A DNA stretch of 64,000 bases from Hyphomicrobiales bacterium. Lineage in GTDB: Bacteria; Pseudomonadota; Alphaproteobacteria; Rhizobiales; Rhizobiaceae. A program made the translations under genes and the position numbers. This document shows, piece by piece, positions 43,803 to 51,998 of the stretch (positions are counted from its first letter, which is position 1; every line of letters starts with the position of its first letter). Under the pieces are notes generated by a model. The model saw nothing but the letters and a program-made list of their open reading frames with translations. It did not search any database and was not told the DNA's origin. The DNA is taken from contig UCMS01000002.1 in assembly GCA_900473805.1 (NCBI GenBank), positions 1 through 64,000 of the forward strand. The letters run 5' to 3'.

Positions 43803-44774
43803 TCAAGAGGGCAGCAGGCCCCTTGTCCTGTCGATCTGTCTCGCCAGAATACACATCAGCTCAAACATCATCGTTGCACCAGCAATGGAGGTCATCCCTC
43901 CAACATCAAAAGGTGGGGCAACCTCGACAATGTCGGCGCCGACAAGGTTGAGGCCGTCCAGCAACCTGATGAGTTGTTGGGCTTCGCGCGTCGAGAAACC
44001 ACCTATCTCGGGCGTACCTGTTCCAGGCGCCATCGACGGATCAATCGAGTCGATGTCAAACGTCACGTAGGTTGGCAGGCCGCCCACAATTCGGCGCACT
44101 TCCGCGATCACGTCCTCGGCTCCGCGTTCGGCAAACTCCTCCATATAGATGATCCTCACGCCTTGAGCGATTGCCCAATCGTGCTCGTCTGGACCATAAA
44201 TCGAGCCGCGAATGCCGATCTGGACCGTGCGACCGGGATCGATCAGTTTCTCTTCGATGGCGCGTCTGAACGGCGTACCGTGAGTGAAAGGATTGTTGCC
44301 GAAGTAGGTGTCGTTTGTGTCGGAATGGGCATCGAAATGGATGAGACCCACCGCTTGAGACTTCGCGATCGCGCGCAACACAGGAAGTGTTGTCAGGTGA
44401 TCCCCGCCCACACAAAGGGGTATCGCGCCAGCCTCTAATATCGAAGCGATACCAGCCTCGATGAGCCGCAACCCGTCCAGTAAGTCGATGGGGTTCACAT
44501 CAAGATCCCCGACGTCAGCAATATTGGCAATCTTGAATGGTTCTGTCTTAAAGACGTGGTGAGTGCTACGCATCAAACTCGAGTAGTTTCGCACCTCTCG
44601 GGGACCGTGTCTCGCTCCTGCGCGATTGGTCGTGCCCCCGTCCCAGGGAATACCCGCCAAAGCGATATCCAAGCCGTGCGCGGATGCTACCGCCGGCAAT
44701 CGCATAAATGTCGCGTGACCTGCAAATCGAGGTACCTTTGTTGCGTCGACAGGCTGATGGAAATGTTTACCCAC
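43803..44774 (-). CDS. Arginase/agmatinase-family ureohydrolase
   Basis: This 323-residue protein belongs to the ureohydrolase family, which cuts a guanidino group to urea and an amine. The dimanganese ligands are seen in CVGGDHLTT, HFDAHSDTND and TFDIDSIDPSMAPGTGTPE. FTHGTPFRRAIEEKLID resembles guanidinobutyrase- and guanidinopropionase-type members more than arginase. The GTG start at 44774 has AGGA eight bases ahead. Its neighbours are a creatininase gene ten bases upstream and an aminotransferase gene downstream. The substrate is unknown; agmatine, guanidinobutyrate, guanidinopropionate or guanidinoethanesulfonate are options. Confidence 0.9.
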   Translation of the reverse strand: MGKHFHQPVDATKVPRFAGHATFMRLPAVASAHGLDIALAGIPWDGGTTNRAGARHGPREVRNYSSLMRSTHHVFKTEPFKIANIADVGDLDVNPIDLLDGLRLIEAGIASILEAGAIPLCVGGDHLTTLPVLRAIAKSQAVGLIHFDAHSDTNDTYFGNNPFTHGTPFRRAIEEKLIDPGRTVQIGIRGSIYGPDEHDWAIAQGVRIIYMEEFAERGAEDVIAEVRRIVGGLPTYVTFDIDSIDPSMAPGTGTPEIGGFSTREAQQLIRLLDGLNLVGADIVEVAPPFDVGGMTSIAGATMMFELMCILARQIDRTRGLLPS

Positions 44775-44784
44775 GTTTCACGTC

Positions 44785-45549
44785 CTATTTGAATTCTTCG
44801 TTTACGATTTCGACAAGCCTGCCAACGCTGTCGGCGAGTAGCCATTCACCCTTCTCAGCACTCGATCCTTCCGTCATTGAAAGTACGCCTGATGGCGGGA
44901 CCTCTGCGGGAGGTCTGGGAAAGCGGTCATAGGGGCGGAATTTCGCCGGACCGTCGTGAAGTGCTCGCGACAGGTCGACAAGATCAGGGCGAACAGCGAG
45001 CATAATTGAGGTCTCGAGCACGCTGGCATGCTCCAACTCAATTCCCGGATAACCCTCTGGGAAGATCCGCTCGATGGTCTCCGGCCGTGCGAATTCCCAG
45101 TGATCCATTCGGAGAATCGTCAGATCGGCGTCGCGTCCAATTGCGTCGAGAGCTAGTTCGATTCCCTCAACCGAGGGCCAGATATTCTCGTAATGGCCAT
45201 TGAGAACGACGATCCTCCTGACTTTCTGACGATAGAGCTCCACGATCACATCCCGTACGACGAGCGAGAACGTATGTGCAGAGAGGTTCAGAGTACCCGG
45301 AAACGCCGGACCACCCCCCGAGCGTGGCTGCGATCGGTTGCCATAGGGTATGGTGGGCGCAACAAGCCCGCCCGTTGCACGTGCCACCCGTTCGCAAATT
45401 GCAGTCGGGATAATCACATCCACATTTAGCGCCATGTGGTGGCCGTGCTGTTCGGTCGCTCCAAGTGGCAAGAAGACTGCTGCGCCACCGGAGATCTTTT
45501 GTTCTACCTCCGGCCAGCTTAACTCGGCCAGAAAAACGGAATCATTCAT
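44785..45549 (-). CDS. Creatininase-family amidohydrolase
   Basis: This 254-residue protein is close in plan to Pseudomonas creatininase. Metal-site residues Glu33 and His35 lie in LGATEQHGHH, Asp44 in NVDVIIPTA, His119 in LNGHYEN, with a later His174 in LEHASVLET. Creatininase opens the creatinine ring to creatine; relatives act on other cyclic amides. SGGGPAFPGTLNLS matches the substrate-loop region. ATG 45549 follows AGGAG. The operon has no creatinase (pita-bread type) but has a ureohydrolase, so the pathway could use a non-creatine guanidino acid. Confidence 0.9.
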   Translation of the reverse strand: MNDSVFLAELSWPEVEQKISGGAAVFLPLGATEQHGHHMALNVDVIIPTAICERVARATGGLVAPTIPYGNRSQPRSGGGPAFPGTLNLSAHTFSLVVRDVIVELYRQKVRRIVVLNGHYENIWPSVEGIELALDAIGRDADLTILRMDHWEFARPETIERIFPEGYPGIELEHASVLETSIMLAVRPDLVDLSRALHDGPAKFRPYDRFPRPPAEVPPSGVLSMTEGSSAEKGEWLLADSVGRLVEIVNEEFK

Positions 45550-45558
45550 CGAAATCTC

Positions 45559-46269
45559 CTACTGCATGACTGCGCCGCAGTTGGCGCCCAGGCATTGTCC
45601 GGTAAATAGCGTTGCACCGGGGCCTGCGAGAAACACGATGCTGGCAGCGACTTCATCAGGGCGCCCTATCCGTGCGAGAGGATTGGCCATTTCCGCAGAT
45701 CGTGCTGCGTCTGAAAGGCTTTCGAAATCGAGAAGCGGCGTATCGGTCGGTCCGGGCGCCACAGCGTTAACCAGGATCCGCGGTGCGAGCTCTCTCGCCC
45801 ATGAGCGCGTCAGGCCAAGCAGTGCGGATTTCGTCGCACAATAGACCGACGCATGGCCTCGGCCGAGGAAGGCGAGCTCGGAGACTATATTGATGATGCG
45901 TCCGCCGTCCCGCAGGTGCGGCAAGACCTGCCGCGTTACCAGAATTGCACCACGAACATTGACCGAGAACATCTGATCAATATGAGATGTGTCGATGTCC
46001 TGTAGAGATCTTTCCTGCAAAATTCCCGCGTTGTTAACAAGGACATCGACGGACCCGAGCCGCTCTACCGCTTGGGCAACCGCATCAATGATCTCGCTTT
46101 CGGAACTCAGATCACATCTCAAGATCTGGATGCCGTCGGCGATCGATGGCTTGAGATCAAGGCCGATGACATTTGCACCCTCGGCGGTAAGGGCGTTCGC
46201 ACAAGCGCGTCCAATGCCCTGTGCTGCGCCTGTAACGATAACGCTTTTGCCGACAAGACCTTTTACCAA
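45559..46269 (-). CDS. Short-chain dehydrogenase/reductase
   Basis: This 236-residue SDR has VIVTGAAQGIGRACANAL, NNAGILQER, the active serine in NIVSELAFLG and YCATK as Tyr/Lys pair. The end reads GANCGAVM, as in the SDR at 33097. The start is a TTG at 46269 with GGAGAGG upstream; it overlaps the preceding SDR gene by seven bases. It could oxidise the aldehyde or alcohol formed after transamination, or reshape the imported molecule. Confidence 0.88.
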   Translation of the reverse strand: MVKGLVGKSVIVTGAAQGIGRACANALTAEGANVIGLDLKPSIADGIQILRCDLSSESEIIDAVAQAVERLGSVDVLVNNAGILQERSLQDIDTSHIDQMFSVNVRGAILVTRQVLPHLRDGGRIINIVSELAFLGRGHASVYCATKSALLGLTRSWARELAPRILVNAVAPGPTDTPLLDFESLSDAARSAEMANPLARIGRPDEVAASIVFLAGPGATLFTGQCLGANCGAVMQ

Positions 46270-47018
46270 GGCACCTCTCCTCGATCGACGGCCAGCGACT
46301 GGCCCGTGATATTCTTGGCGCGGTCCGATGCCAGGAAAAGATATGTCTCGCTCATGTCCGCGGGCTCCATCAGACCGGAGAGCGCCTGACCGGCGACGAT
46401 GTCCTTCAGAAGGCTGTCCTCGTCAGTCTCACGGGCAGCGGCCATAAGACCGAGTGAGCGCATCGAAGCCTCGGTCCGAACCCAACCCGGACAAACAGCG
46501 TTCACCCGGATCCCCATGGGGCCGAGTTCCTTCGCCCACGTCTTCGTGAGGCCGATAATGGCGTGTTTGGAAGCCACATAGGCGTCGAATTGTGCTTCGG
46601 CGACACGCCCCCAAATCGAAGCAGTGTTGATAATGACACCGCCGGGCCGCATGCGAGAAATAGAGCGACGCGTTACATTGCTCGTGCCCATAACGTTGAC
46701 TTCAACGACTCTCCGAAACGTGTCTTCGACATGCTCGCTGTCCGTGACAAGCGGTGTCATCCGCTCAAAGCCAGCGTTGTTGATCAGAACATCTACACGG
46801 GGAACGCCTTCAAACATGTCGGCGACCGCGCGTCGGTCGGTAATGTCGACGTGGTGCGGTGTCGCGCCAAGCCGTTTTGCCCTCTCAAAAATCACCTCAT
46901 CGTCGGCGACGAGATGAAGTTGTACACCTTCGCCAGCAAAACTCTCTGCAATCCCGAGCCCAATCCCGCGACTTGAGCCGGTAATTATCACCGTTTTCCC
47001 ATCAAACAGCTTCGTCAC
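46263..47018 (-). CDS. Short-chain dehydrogenase/reductase
   Basis: This 251-residue SDR has VIITGSSRGIGLGIAESF, NNAGFERM, NTASIWGRVAE and YVASK. It ends AVDRGEVPW rather than with DGG. The GTG start overlaps the ATPase stop by four bases (GTGA), so it is coupled to the importer. It and the next SDR gene are the first enzyme genes after the transporter. Similar paired SDRs occur in the imidase operon at 33097-34613. Confidence 0.88.
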   Translation of the reverse strand: MTKLFDGKTVIITGSSRGIGLGIAESFAGEGVQLHLVADDEVIFERAKRLGATPHHVDITDRRAVADMFEGVPRVDVLINNAGFERMTPLVTDSEHVEDTFRRVVEVNVMGTSNVTRRSISRMRPGGVIINTASIWGRVAEAQFDAYVASKHAIIGLTKTWAKELGPMGIRVNAVCPGWVRTEASMRSLGLMAAARETDEDSLLKDIVAGQALSGLMEPADMSETYLFLASDRAKNITGQSLAVDRGEVPW

Positions 47019-47785
47019 ATGACGTCTCCCGTCTCGTTTCTTATGAGGTGAAGAACGTGGTTCTTGAGCGCGAAAAACTCTGATGTTTCGCGCGTCTCCA
47101 ACGTCCGGTCTGGACCGAGTTTCGCAGCAACGTCGATATCGGCAACAACCCGGGCCGGCCGCTTCGAAAACAGGATGATACGATCGGCGAGGAGAACGCC
47201 TTCCTCAACGTCGTGTGTGACGAAGATCACGGTTTTGCTTTCGCGGGCCTGTATCTGACGAAGCTCGACCTGGAGCCTTTCGCGCGTGAGTGCGTCGAGC
47301 GCCCCGAACGGCTCATCCATAAGGAGCACTTCCGACCCGGCGGCAAGTGTCCGTGCAATTGCCACTCGCTGCCGCATTCCACCCGATACCTTGTTAGGAA
47401 AAGCCTTCGCGAAATCTTCCAGACCAACCAGCCTGAGATAATGGAGGGTTCGGTCAGCTTTTTCAGATTTGGAGAGGTCGTTGCGGTATCGCATCCCGAA
47501 GGCAATGTTTTGTTCGACGGTCAGCCAAGGAAACGACGAGTAGGATTGAAAGACCATGCCACGGCGACGGTCTGGCTCGGAGACGACTTCATCTTCAAGA
47601 CGCACAGCACCGCCGGTTGGCGTGTCGAGGCCTCCAACCATCCGCATGAGCGTCGTTTTTCCGCAGCCAGACGGCCCGAGAAATACGATGAATTCGTTCT
47701 TTTTGATGGATAGGTTCGTCTTTGAGATGACTTCGACAGGGCCGAAGACCTTAGTAACGTCGTTGAAGCGGAGGTAGGGCGTCAT
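47015..47785 (-). CDS. Nitrate/sulfonate/taurine-type ABC importer ATPase (TauB/SsuB-like)
   Basis: This 256-residue ATPase has Walker [64 protein letters not shown] and H-loop FVTHDVEEGVLLADRI. The set is typical for TauB/SsuB. The ATG at 47785 follows GAGG after eight bases; the long frame upstream overlaps the permease gene and is rejected. It powers a TauC-type permease ten bases upstream. Cargo of this class ranges from sulfonates and nitrate to pyrimidines and guanidine-like compounds. Confidence 0.92.
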   Translation of the reverse strand: MTPYLRFNDVTKVFGPVEVISKTNLSIKKNEFIVFLGPSGCGKTTLMRMVGGLDTPTGGAVRLEDEVVSEPDRRRGMVFQSYSSFPWLTVEQNIAFGMRYRNDLSKSEKADRTLHYLRLVGLEDFAKAFPNKVSGGMRQRVAIARTLAAGSEVLLMDEPFGALDALTRERLQVELRQIQARESKTVIFVTHDVEEGVLLADRIILFSKRPARVVADIDVAAKLGPDRTLETRETSEFFALKNHVLHLIRNETGDVM

Positions 47786-47795
47786 CGTCAATGCC

Positions 47796-48578
47796 TCACA
47801 AATATCTGAATAGGCGACGGTGAACTGCGCGCAAGATCTGATCAGTAACGAGCCCGACGATGCCGATAACGACCACACCGGCAATGACCTCCGGGGTTTT
47901 GACGAAACGGCGTGCTGTCCAGATGACGTAACCGATCCCTGAATCTGCAGCCACGATTTCCGCGATAATGACGTAGGTCCAGCACCAGCCAAGCGTGATG
48001 CGTAGGTTGTCGACCAATGACGGAGCCATGGATCGAAGCGCAACATCCGTCATGACGTTGCGCGAGTTGGCTCCAAGTGTCCGAGCGGCTTCAACGAATT
48101 CATTCGGGACACGACGCATGTCATCTGCAACGAATAGGACAAGTTGAAAGAATGTGCCCAGCCAGAGAAGAAAGATCTTTGTTGGCTCACCAACGCCGAA
48201 CCAAATGATCGAAAGGGGGACGAGCGCTGGAACCGGAAGATACCGAACGAAATCGACCACAGGTTCCAATGCCGCACCGATAATTCTGTAACTGCTCATC
48301 AAAATGCCGATAGGTATCGCCATCAAGGCAGCGACAAGAAAAGCGCCCCAGACACGGGCGGCAGAAATCCCCGTGTGATAGAGAAGATGCTGTTGCGTGA
48401 GCATCGTCCAGAATGCCGAGAACACTCGACTGGGCGCGGGGAGGAATTGCGGACTGACTGCGCCGCTCCTCGCGGCACTCTCCCAAACGAAGAGAATAGC
48501 AACGGCGGCGGCAATGCTGACGCATGCCTCGGCATACGGGTCTGCCTTGCCCCTGAAGACAACAAGATTGCGAAGCAT
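47796..48578 (-). CDS. Nitrate/sulfonate/taurine-type ABC importer permease (TauC/SsuC-like)
   Basis: This 260-residue permease has a VSIAAAVAILFVWESAARSGAV first helix and the EAA loop in FVEAARTLGANSRNVMTDVALRSMAPSLVDNLRI, with FVRYLPVPALVPLSIIWFGVGEPTKI in between, as in TauC. It is the second gene of the operon after the receptor. The distance to the receptor gene (79 bases) holds a stem-loop. The start at 48578 has only a weak ribosome site. Confidence 0.92.
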   Translation of the reverse strand: MLRNLVVFRGKADPYAEACVSIAAAVAILFVWESAARSGAVSPQFLPAPSRVFSAFWTMLTQQHLLYHTGISAARVWGAFLVAALMAIPIGILMSSYRIIGAALEPVVDFVRYLPVPALVPLSIIWFGVGEPTKIFLLWLGTFFQLVLFVADDMRRVPNEFVEAARTLGANSRNVMTDVALRSMAPSLVDNLRITLGWCWTYVIIAEIVAADSGIGYVIWTARRFVKTPEVIAGVVVIGIVGLVTDQILRAVHRRLFRYL

Positions 48579-48609
48579 ATTTTAGCCGTAAGGTAACGAG
48601 TGATGACGT

Positions 48610-48630
48610 GGGGTGCCGGGACGGCACCCC
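48610..48630 (-). terminator. Perfect 9-bp stem-loop after the TauA-like receptor gene
   Basis: GGGGTGCCG (48610-48618) pairs with CGGCACCCC (48622-48630) around a three-base loop. On the minus strand it follows the receptor stop by 27 bases and precedes the permease gene. No T run follows. It fits the pattern seen after the other receptor genes in the window. Confidence 0.65.
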
Positions 48631-48657
48631 GTGGCGGTTCACGTTTAGAAAACCAAT

Positions 48658-49647
48658 TTATTTCGTCGGCACCTGGCTAATGATCGAGTTATCGATCTGG
48701 TCTTTGGCCACCAGCTTCGTGTCTGCAGCCCCATTTTCAAGATTGAGGTCCATGACGGTGTCGAAGATTTTGGGCAGCGAGCCGGCCGTAGCGGCGTCAC
48801 CCATGTAGGCTTTAGCGTCCGCAAGCGTATTATAGGACAGGCTCGTCTTGACGACCTCGCTGACTTCCGCCGGCGTGAGGCCGAATTCGGGAGCCACAAT
48901 CTCAGCGAATTGCTCTGGGTCTGCCTTGATAAAATCGACCGCTTCATAAATGCATGTGAGGAACTTCGCATATTTCTGAGGGCTCGCCTTCAGATCGTCG
49001 TTTCGCGCAATGATCGCGTCGACAATCAGGCCGCGATAGTCCTTGGATGTCAGCAGTTGCTTCGCACCGGGGCGTGAGGAGTATTGAATCGCTTGCGACA
49101 TGAAGGGCTCATATGTTGCAATGGCAGCGATGGATTCGTCGGCGAAAACAGCAGCGGTGTCTGCTGTGGCGATGTCCTTGATTTGAAGATCCTTGAGCGA
49201 CAGTCCCGCTTCTTTCAGGGCCATTTGCAGAAGCAGGCGCGCCGGAATATTCAACTCCGCAGCAACAGTCTTGCCCTTTAAATCCGCAACGCTTTTGATT
49301 CTTTCATCCGTGATGACGCCATCACCACCAACCGACTCATCGATCGTGCCAATGATAATTCCAGGCGTATCCTTGTCTCTTGGACGTCCCTGATATTCTC
49401 CCACGGATCGCATCTGCACTTCGATGTCTCCGCGAGCCATCGCAGCCATTACGTTTGCCAAGTCATCTTCGAACTTGATGTTGACGTCGAGCCCACGTTT
49501 TTCAAAACACCCATTTTTTATGGCGACGTGAACCGGTGCAAATCCAAGCCAAGTCGGTGCGAGAATCCGGATTTGCTCTGCACTGTTGGCAGCCGTGTGT
49601 GCGGATAGAATCGCAGTCGCAGCAATAATCGAAGCCAGTTTTTTCAT
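48658..49647 (-). CDS. Nitrate/sulfonate/taurine-type substrate-binding protein (TauA-like)
   Basis: This 329-residue receptor has a leader (KKLASIIAATAILSAHTAANSA) and a mature part with IRILAPTWLGFAPVHVAIKNGCFEKRGLDV, then ARGDIEVQMRSVGEYQG and VGGDGVITDERI. These are features of the SsuA/TauA/ThiY class. ATG 49647 lies behind AAGGGGACC; a longer frame adds 17 residues that spoil the leader. It is the first gene of the leftward operon, divergent from the LysR-type gene. Its ligand may be a guanidino or cyclic guanidino compound, by operon content only. Confidence 0.9.
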   Translation of the reverse strand: MKKLASIIAATAILSAHTAANSAEQIRILAPTWLGFAPVHVAIKNGCFEKRGLDVNIKFEDDLANVMAAMARGDIEVQMRSVGEYQGRPRDKDTPGIIIGTIDESVGGDGVITDERIKSVADLKGKTVAAELNIPARLLLQMALKEAGLSLKDLQIKDIATADTAAVFADESIAAIATYEPFMSQAIQYSSRPGAKQLLTSKDYRGLIVDAIIARNDDLKASPQKYAKFLTCIYEAVDFIKADPEQFAEIVAPEFGLTPAEVSEVVKTSLSYNTLADAKAYMGDAATAGSLPKIFDTVMDLNLENGAADTKLVAKDQIDNSIISQVPTK

Positions 49648-49758
49648 TTCGGTCCCCTTGTTAGATCTTTTTTGTATGCGCGCAGCCTGCCACGTCACGC
49701 ATTGAAGTAAATCAAATTATTTGGGACACTGTATCGATAATCATCAATGTAGATTCTC

Positions 49759-50652
49759 ATGCGCCGTCTTGATAATGTCGATATTCGATTGCTCCGTGTT
49801 TTTGTGGCCCTAGCCGACGCTCGAGGGTTCGCAGATGCGCAAATCGCGTTAAATCTGTCCCAATCGACACTCAGCACGCATCTGGCCGAACTTGAAAAAA
49901 GGATTGGGGCTCAGCTCTGTTTTCGGGGGAAGCAGCAGTTCCGCCTGACGGAAGCAGGACAGGCGACCTATGATGCCGCGCAGAAGCTGTTTCGCGACCT
50001 TGACGACTTTACTCTGAGGGTGAGTTCAACCACGGGGAATCTTGCGGGGCGACTACGCCTTGGCGCATCCGATGGGACCTACACCAGCGAAGAGCTCGGC
50101 GTCCAGCGAGCGCTCAACCGATTTCTCGATGATGGCAGCGAGGTTTTCATCGAGCTAACGTTGGGTACACCATCGCAATTGGAGCAGATGGTGGCCGACG
50201 GAGAGCTCGATGTAGCGATCGGTCCCTTTTCGCAGCGAGCTCCAAGCATCACCTATGCTGACTACGCAAGCGAGCCACATTCTCTCTATTGCGGGTCGCA
50301 GCATCCGCTTTTCGGCAGAGAAGACAATGACATAGATCCAAAAGACATTGAAAGCAGCCGTTTCTCCGTCAGACGTTACAGGCATTTTGATGATCTGTAT
50401 TTGGTCGGACACCCGCGGGCGAGTGCTTCAGTGATTGAAATGGAAGCTCAGGCGATGATGCTGATGTCGGGACACTTCATTGGCTTCTTACCCTGCCATT
50501 TTGCTGCTTCATGGGTGAGGGACGGACATCTGCGTCCATTGAAGCCAGGCAGTTTTGACTTCACCTCGATGCATCGCATAGCGTTTCGCTCTCGTGATGA
50601 GGCAAATCCGATCGTCCAGGCGTTCTTGCGTGCTGCAACGCCAGTCCGTTGA
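49759..50652 (+). CDS. LysR-family transcriptional regulator
   Basis: This 297-residue LysR protein has the wHTH in VDIRLLRVFVALADARGFADAQIALNLSQSTLSTHLAELEKRIG and a C-terminal inducer domain with GRLRLGASDGTYTSEELGVQRAL. It is divergent from the importer/creatininase operon, across an AT-rich 111-base region, and so likely activates that operon in response to the substrate or an intermediate. The ATG at 49759 gives a normal N-terminus. A strong hairpin follows its stop. Confidence 0.92.
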   Translation: MRRLDNVDIRLLRVFVALADARGFADAQIALNLSQSTLSTHLAELEKRIGAQLCFRGKQQFRLTEAGQATYDAAQKLFRDLDDFTLRVSSTTGNLAGRLRLGASDGTYTSEELGVQRALNRFLDDGSEVFIELTLGTPSQLEQMVADGELDVAIGPFSQRAPSITYADYASEPHSLYCGSQHPLFGREDNDIDPKDIESSRFSVRRYRHFDDLYLVGHPRASASVIEMEAQAMMLMSGHFIGFLPCHFAASWVRDGHLRPLKPGSFDFTSMHRIAFRSRDEANPIVQAFLRAATPVR

Positions 50653-50661
50653 GATTTGTTG

Positions 50662-50681
50662 CCCGCCACCGAGGTGGCGGG
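50662..50681 (+). terminator. Hairpin after the LysR gene
   Basis: CCCGCCAC (50662-50669) pairs with GTGGCGGG (50674-50681) around CGAG, ten bases after the LysR stop. The stem is strong, but no T run follows, so it may be a factor-dependent end or stability element. Confidence 0.6.
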
Positions 50682-50689
50682 TAATCGCG

Positions 50690-50870
50690 CTAGTGGCGTA
50701 GGAGATCTATTATCTGCCGGCGATAATCCGCATTCTGCGCTTGCCACGCGCTCGATGGTTCTCGGTCGGGGTAGGTCGACAACAATTTCCTCGACAATTC
50801 TACCAGGCCGGTTGCCCATAACGAGAATGCGATCCGCCAGGAAAACTGACTCCTCGATATCATGAATGCT
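50690..50870 (-). pseudogene. Relic of an ABC importer ATPase, C-terminal end only
   Basis: On the minus strand the frame reads HDIEESVFLADRILVMGNRPGRI and VVDLPRPRTIERVASAE, which is the H-loop end of a TauB/SsuB-type ATPase. A one-base shift then gives ADYRRQIIDLLRH and a stop at 50690, a plausible original C-terminus. Everything before the H-loop is missing, cut at about 50865. It is therefore a truncated, frameshifted remnant, perhaps of a second importer. Confidence 0.75.
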
Positions 50871-51037
50871 TCCTAACAGGCGGTTCGGATTATCTACCTC
50901 GCGTAGAGGTAGCCAAGGCCGGCGACTTCGAGCGCATTCACAAGGAAATCCTGTCTGCGCTTCCCGGCGTTCAGCGCATCCATTCCAGCGTCTCGATCCG
51001 TAATGTGCTGGCGACCCGCGCGAAGGCACAACGGTAA
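50861..51037 (+). pseudogene. Relic of an Lrp/AsnC-family regulator, C-terminal end only
   Basis: In the frame 50861-51037 the product reads ECFLTGGSDYLPRVEVAKAGD, then FERIHKEILSALPGVQRIHSSV and SIRNVLATRAKAQR before a TAA. This is the C-terminal ligand (RAM) domain of an Lrp/AsnC regulator. The HTH half is missing. The relic abuts the ATPase relic head-on at about 50865, so a deletion or recombination joined two gene fragments there. Confidence 0.78.
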
Positions 51038-51322
51038 GGAACCATAGCTCGAGAATGGCCGAGAATCGCATTCGGAATACTCGATGACTTGAAACGTGGG
51101 CGGCCGTGGGCCGGAGCATCATTGGGCGGAGACGGAGAGAGCGTGCCGGAGGAGAGCGTTGAGGTGAGCGAAGCTCCGGTTGGGGTGTATGAGGCGGAGG
51201 ATCCCTGTCAGGTCGAAAGTTCGATTCGGTTCAAGAGCGCCAGTAGTAACGAGTCTTGTGCTCTTTTTTGAACTAACTTCGACGTGCGCCCCCTTGAGGC
51301 GTGCTGCTAGAGCACGTCCACT

Positions 51323-51927
51323 TTACTCGGGGTCATATCCGCAGGATTTGAAGTAGTTGGCGCATTCTTGTGGCTCGAATAGCGTGACGATCTGGCCGAC
51401 GGTATTCCATAAGCCCTCGACAGTCCGCTCGGCTTTGGCGCGCAAGACAGCTTTGAGCTTGGCGAAGGCCTTCTCGATGGGGTTGAAGTCTGGACTGTAG
51501 GGCGGAAGGTAGAGTAACCGGCACCCCGCACCTTCGATTGCGAGGCGCACGCCCTCCGCCTTATGTGCCGGCAGGTTGTCCATGATGACGATGTCGCCCG
51601 GTGCCAAGGTTGGAATGAGAACCTGTTTGACATAGGCCTGGAACGCGACGCCGTTCATCGCACCGTCGAGGACCATGGGCGCGGTCATGCCGGATAGCCT
51701 GAGCGCGCCGGTAAACGTCGTTGTCTTCCAATGGCCGTGCGGGATCGGTGAACGGCAGCGATCTCCACAAGGGGCCCGGCCGCGAAGCCGAGACATTTTC
51801 GTGCTCAGCCCGGTTTCATCGATGAAGACAAGGCGCGCCGGATCGAGATCGATCTGGCCATCGAACCAGTCCTCGCGACGTTTCAGAAGATCGGGACGCT
51901 CCTGCTCCAGTGCATGTGCGGTCTTTT
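51323..51927 (-). pseudogene. IS630 transposase, C-terminal part
   Basis: The minus-strand frame reads from HALEQERPDLLKRREDWFDGQ through LVFIDETGLSTKM, APMVLDGAMNGVAF and IMDNLPAHKAEGVR to LPPYSPDFNPIEKAFAKLK. DE-type catalytic acids (Asp in FIDET, Asp in MDNLPAHK, Glu in NPIEKAF) are present. The N-terminal part lies beyond the inserted element, near 53301-53640. The domain is intact except for the interruption. Confidence 0.88.
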
Positions 51928-51998
51928 ATGGGATGGCCCGCCCCTCCCGCCAGCGTCGGAGTATGATGCTGGTGTGCTTGAGAGAAAGGAGCGAGCCA

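Noticed and set aside
49648..49758. Possible guanidine riboswitch ahead of the importer/creatininase operon
   Set aside because: The leader between the divergent LysR and receptor genes is only about 110 bases and AT-rich; I see no guanidine-riboswitch-like stems with conserved loops.
51230..51275. AAGAGC...GCTCTTTTTT as a terminator
   Set aside because: The loop would be over 20 bases and there is no intact gene upstream for it to end; left out.
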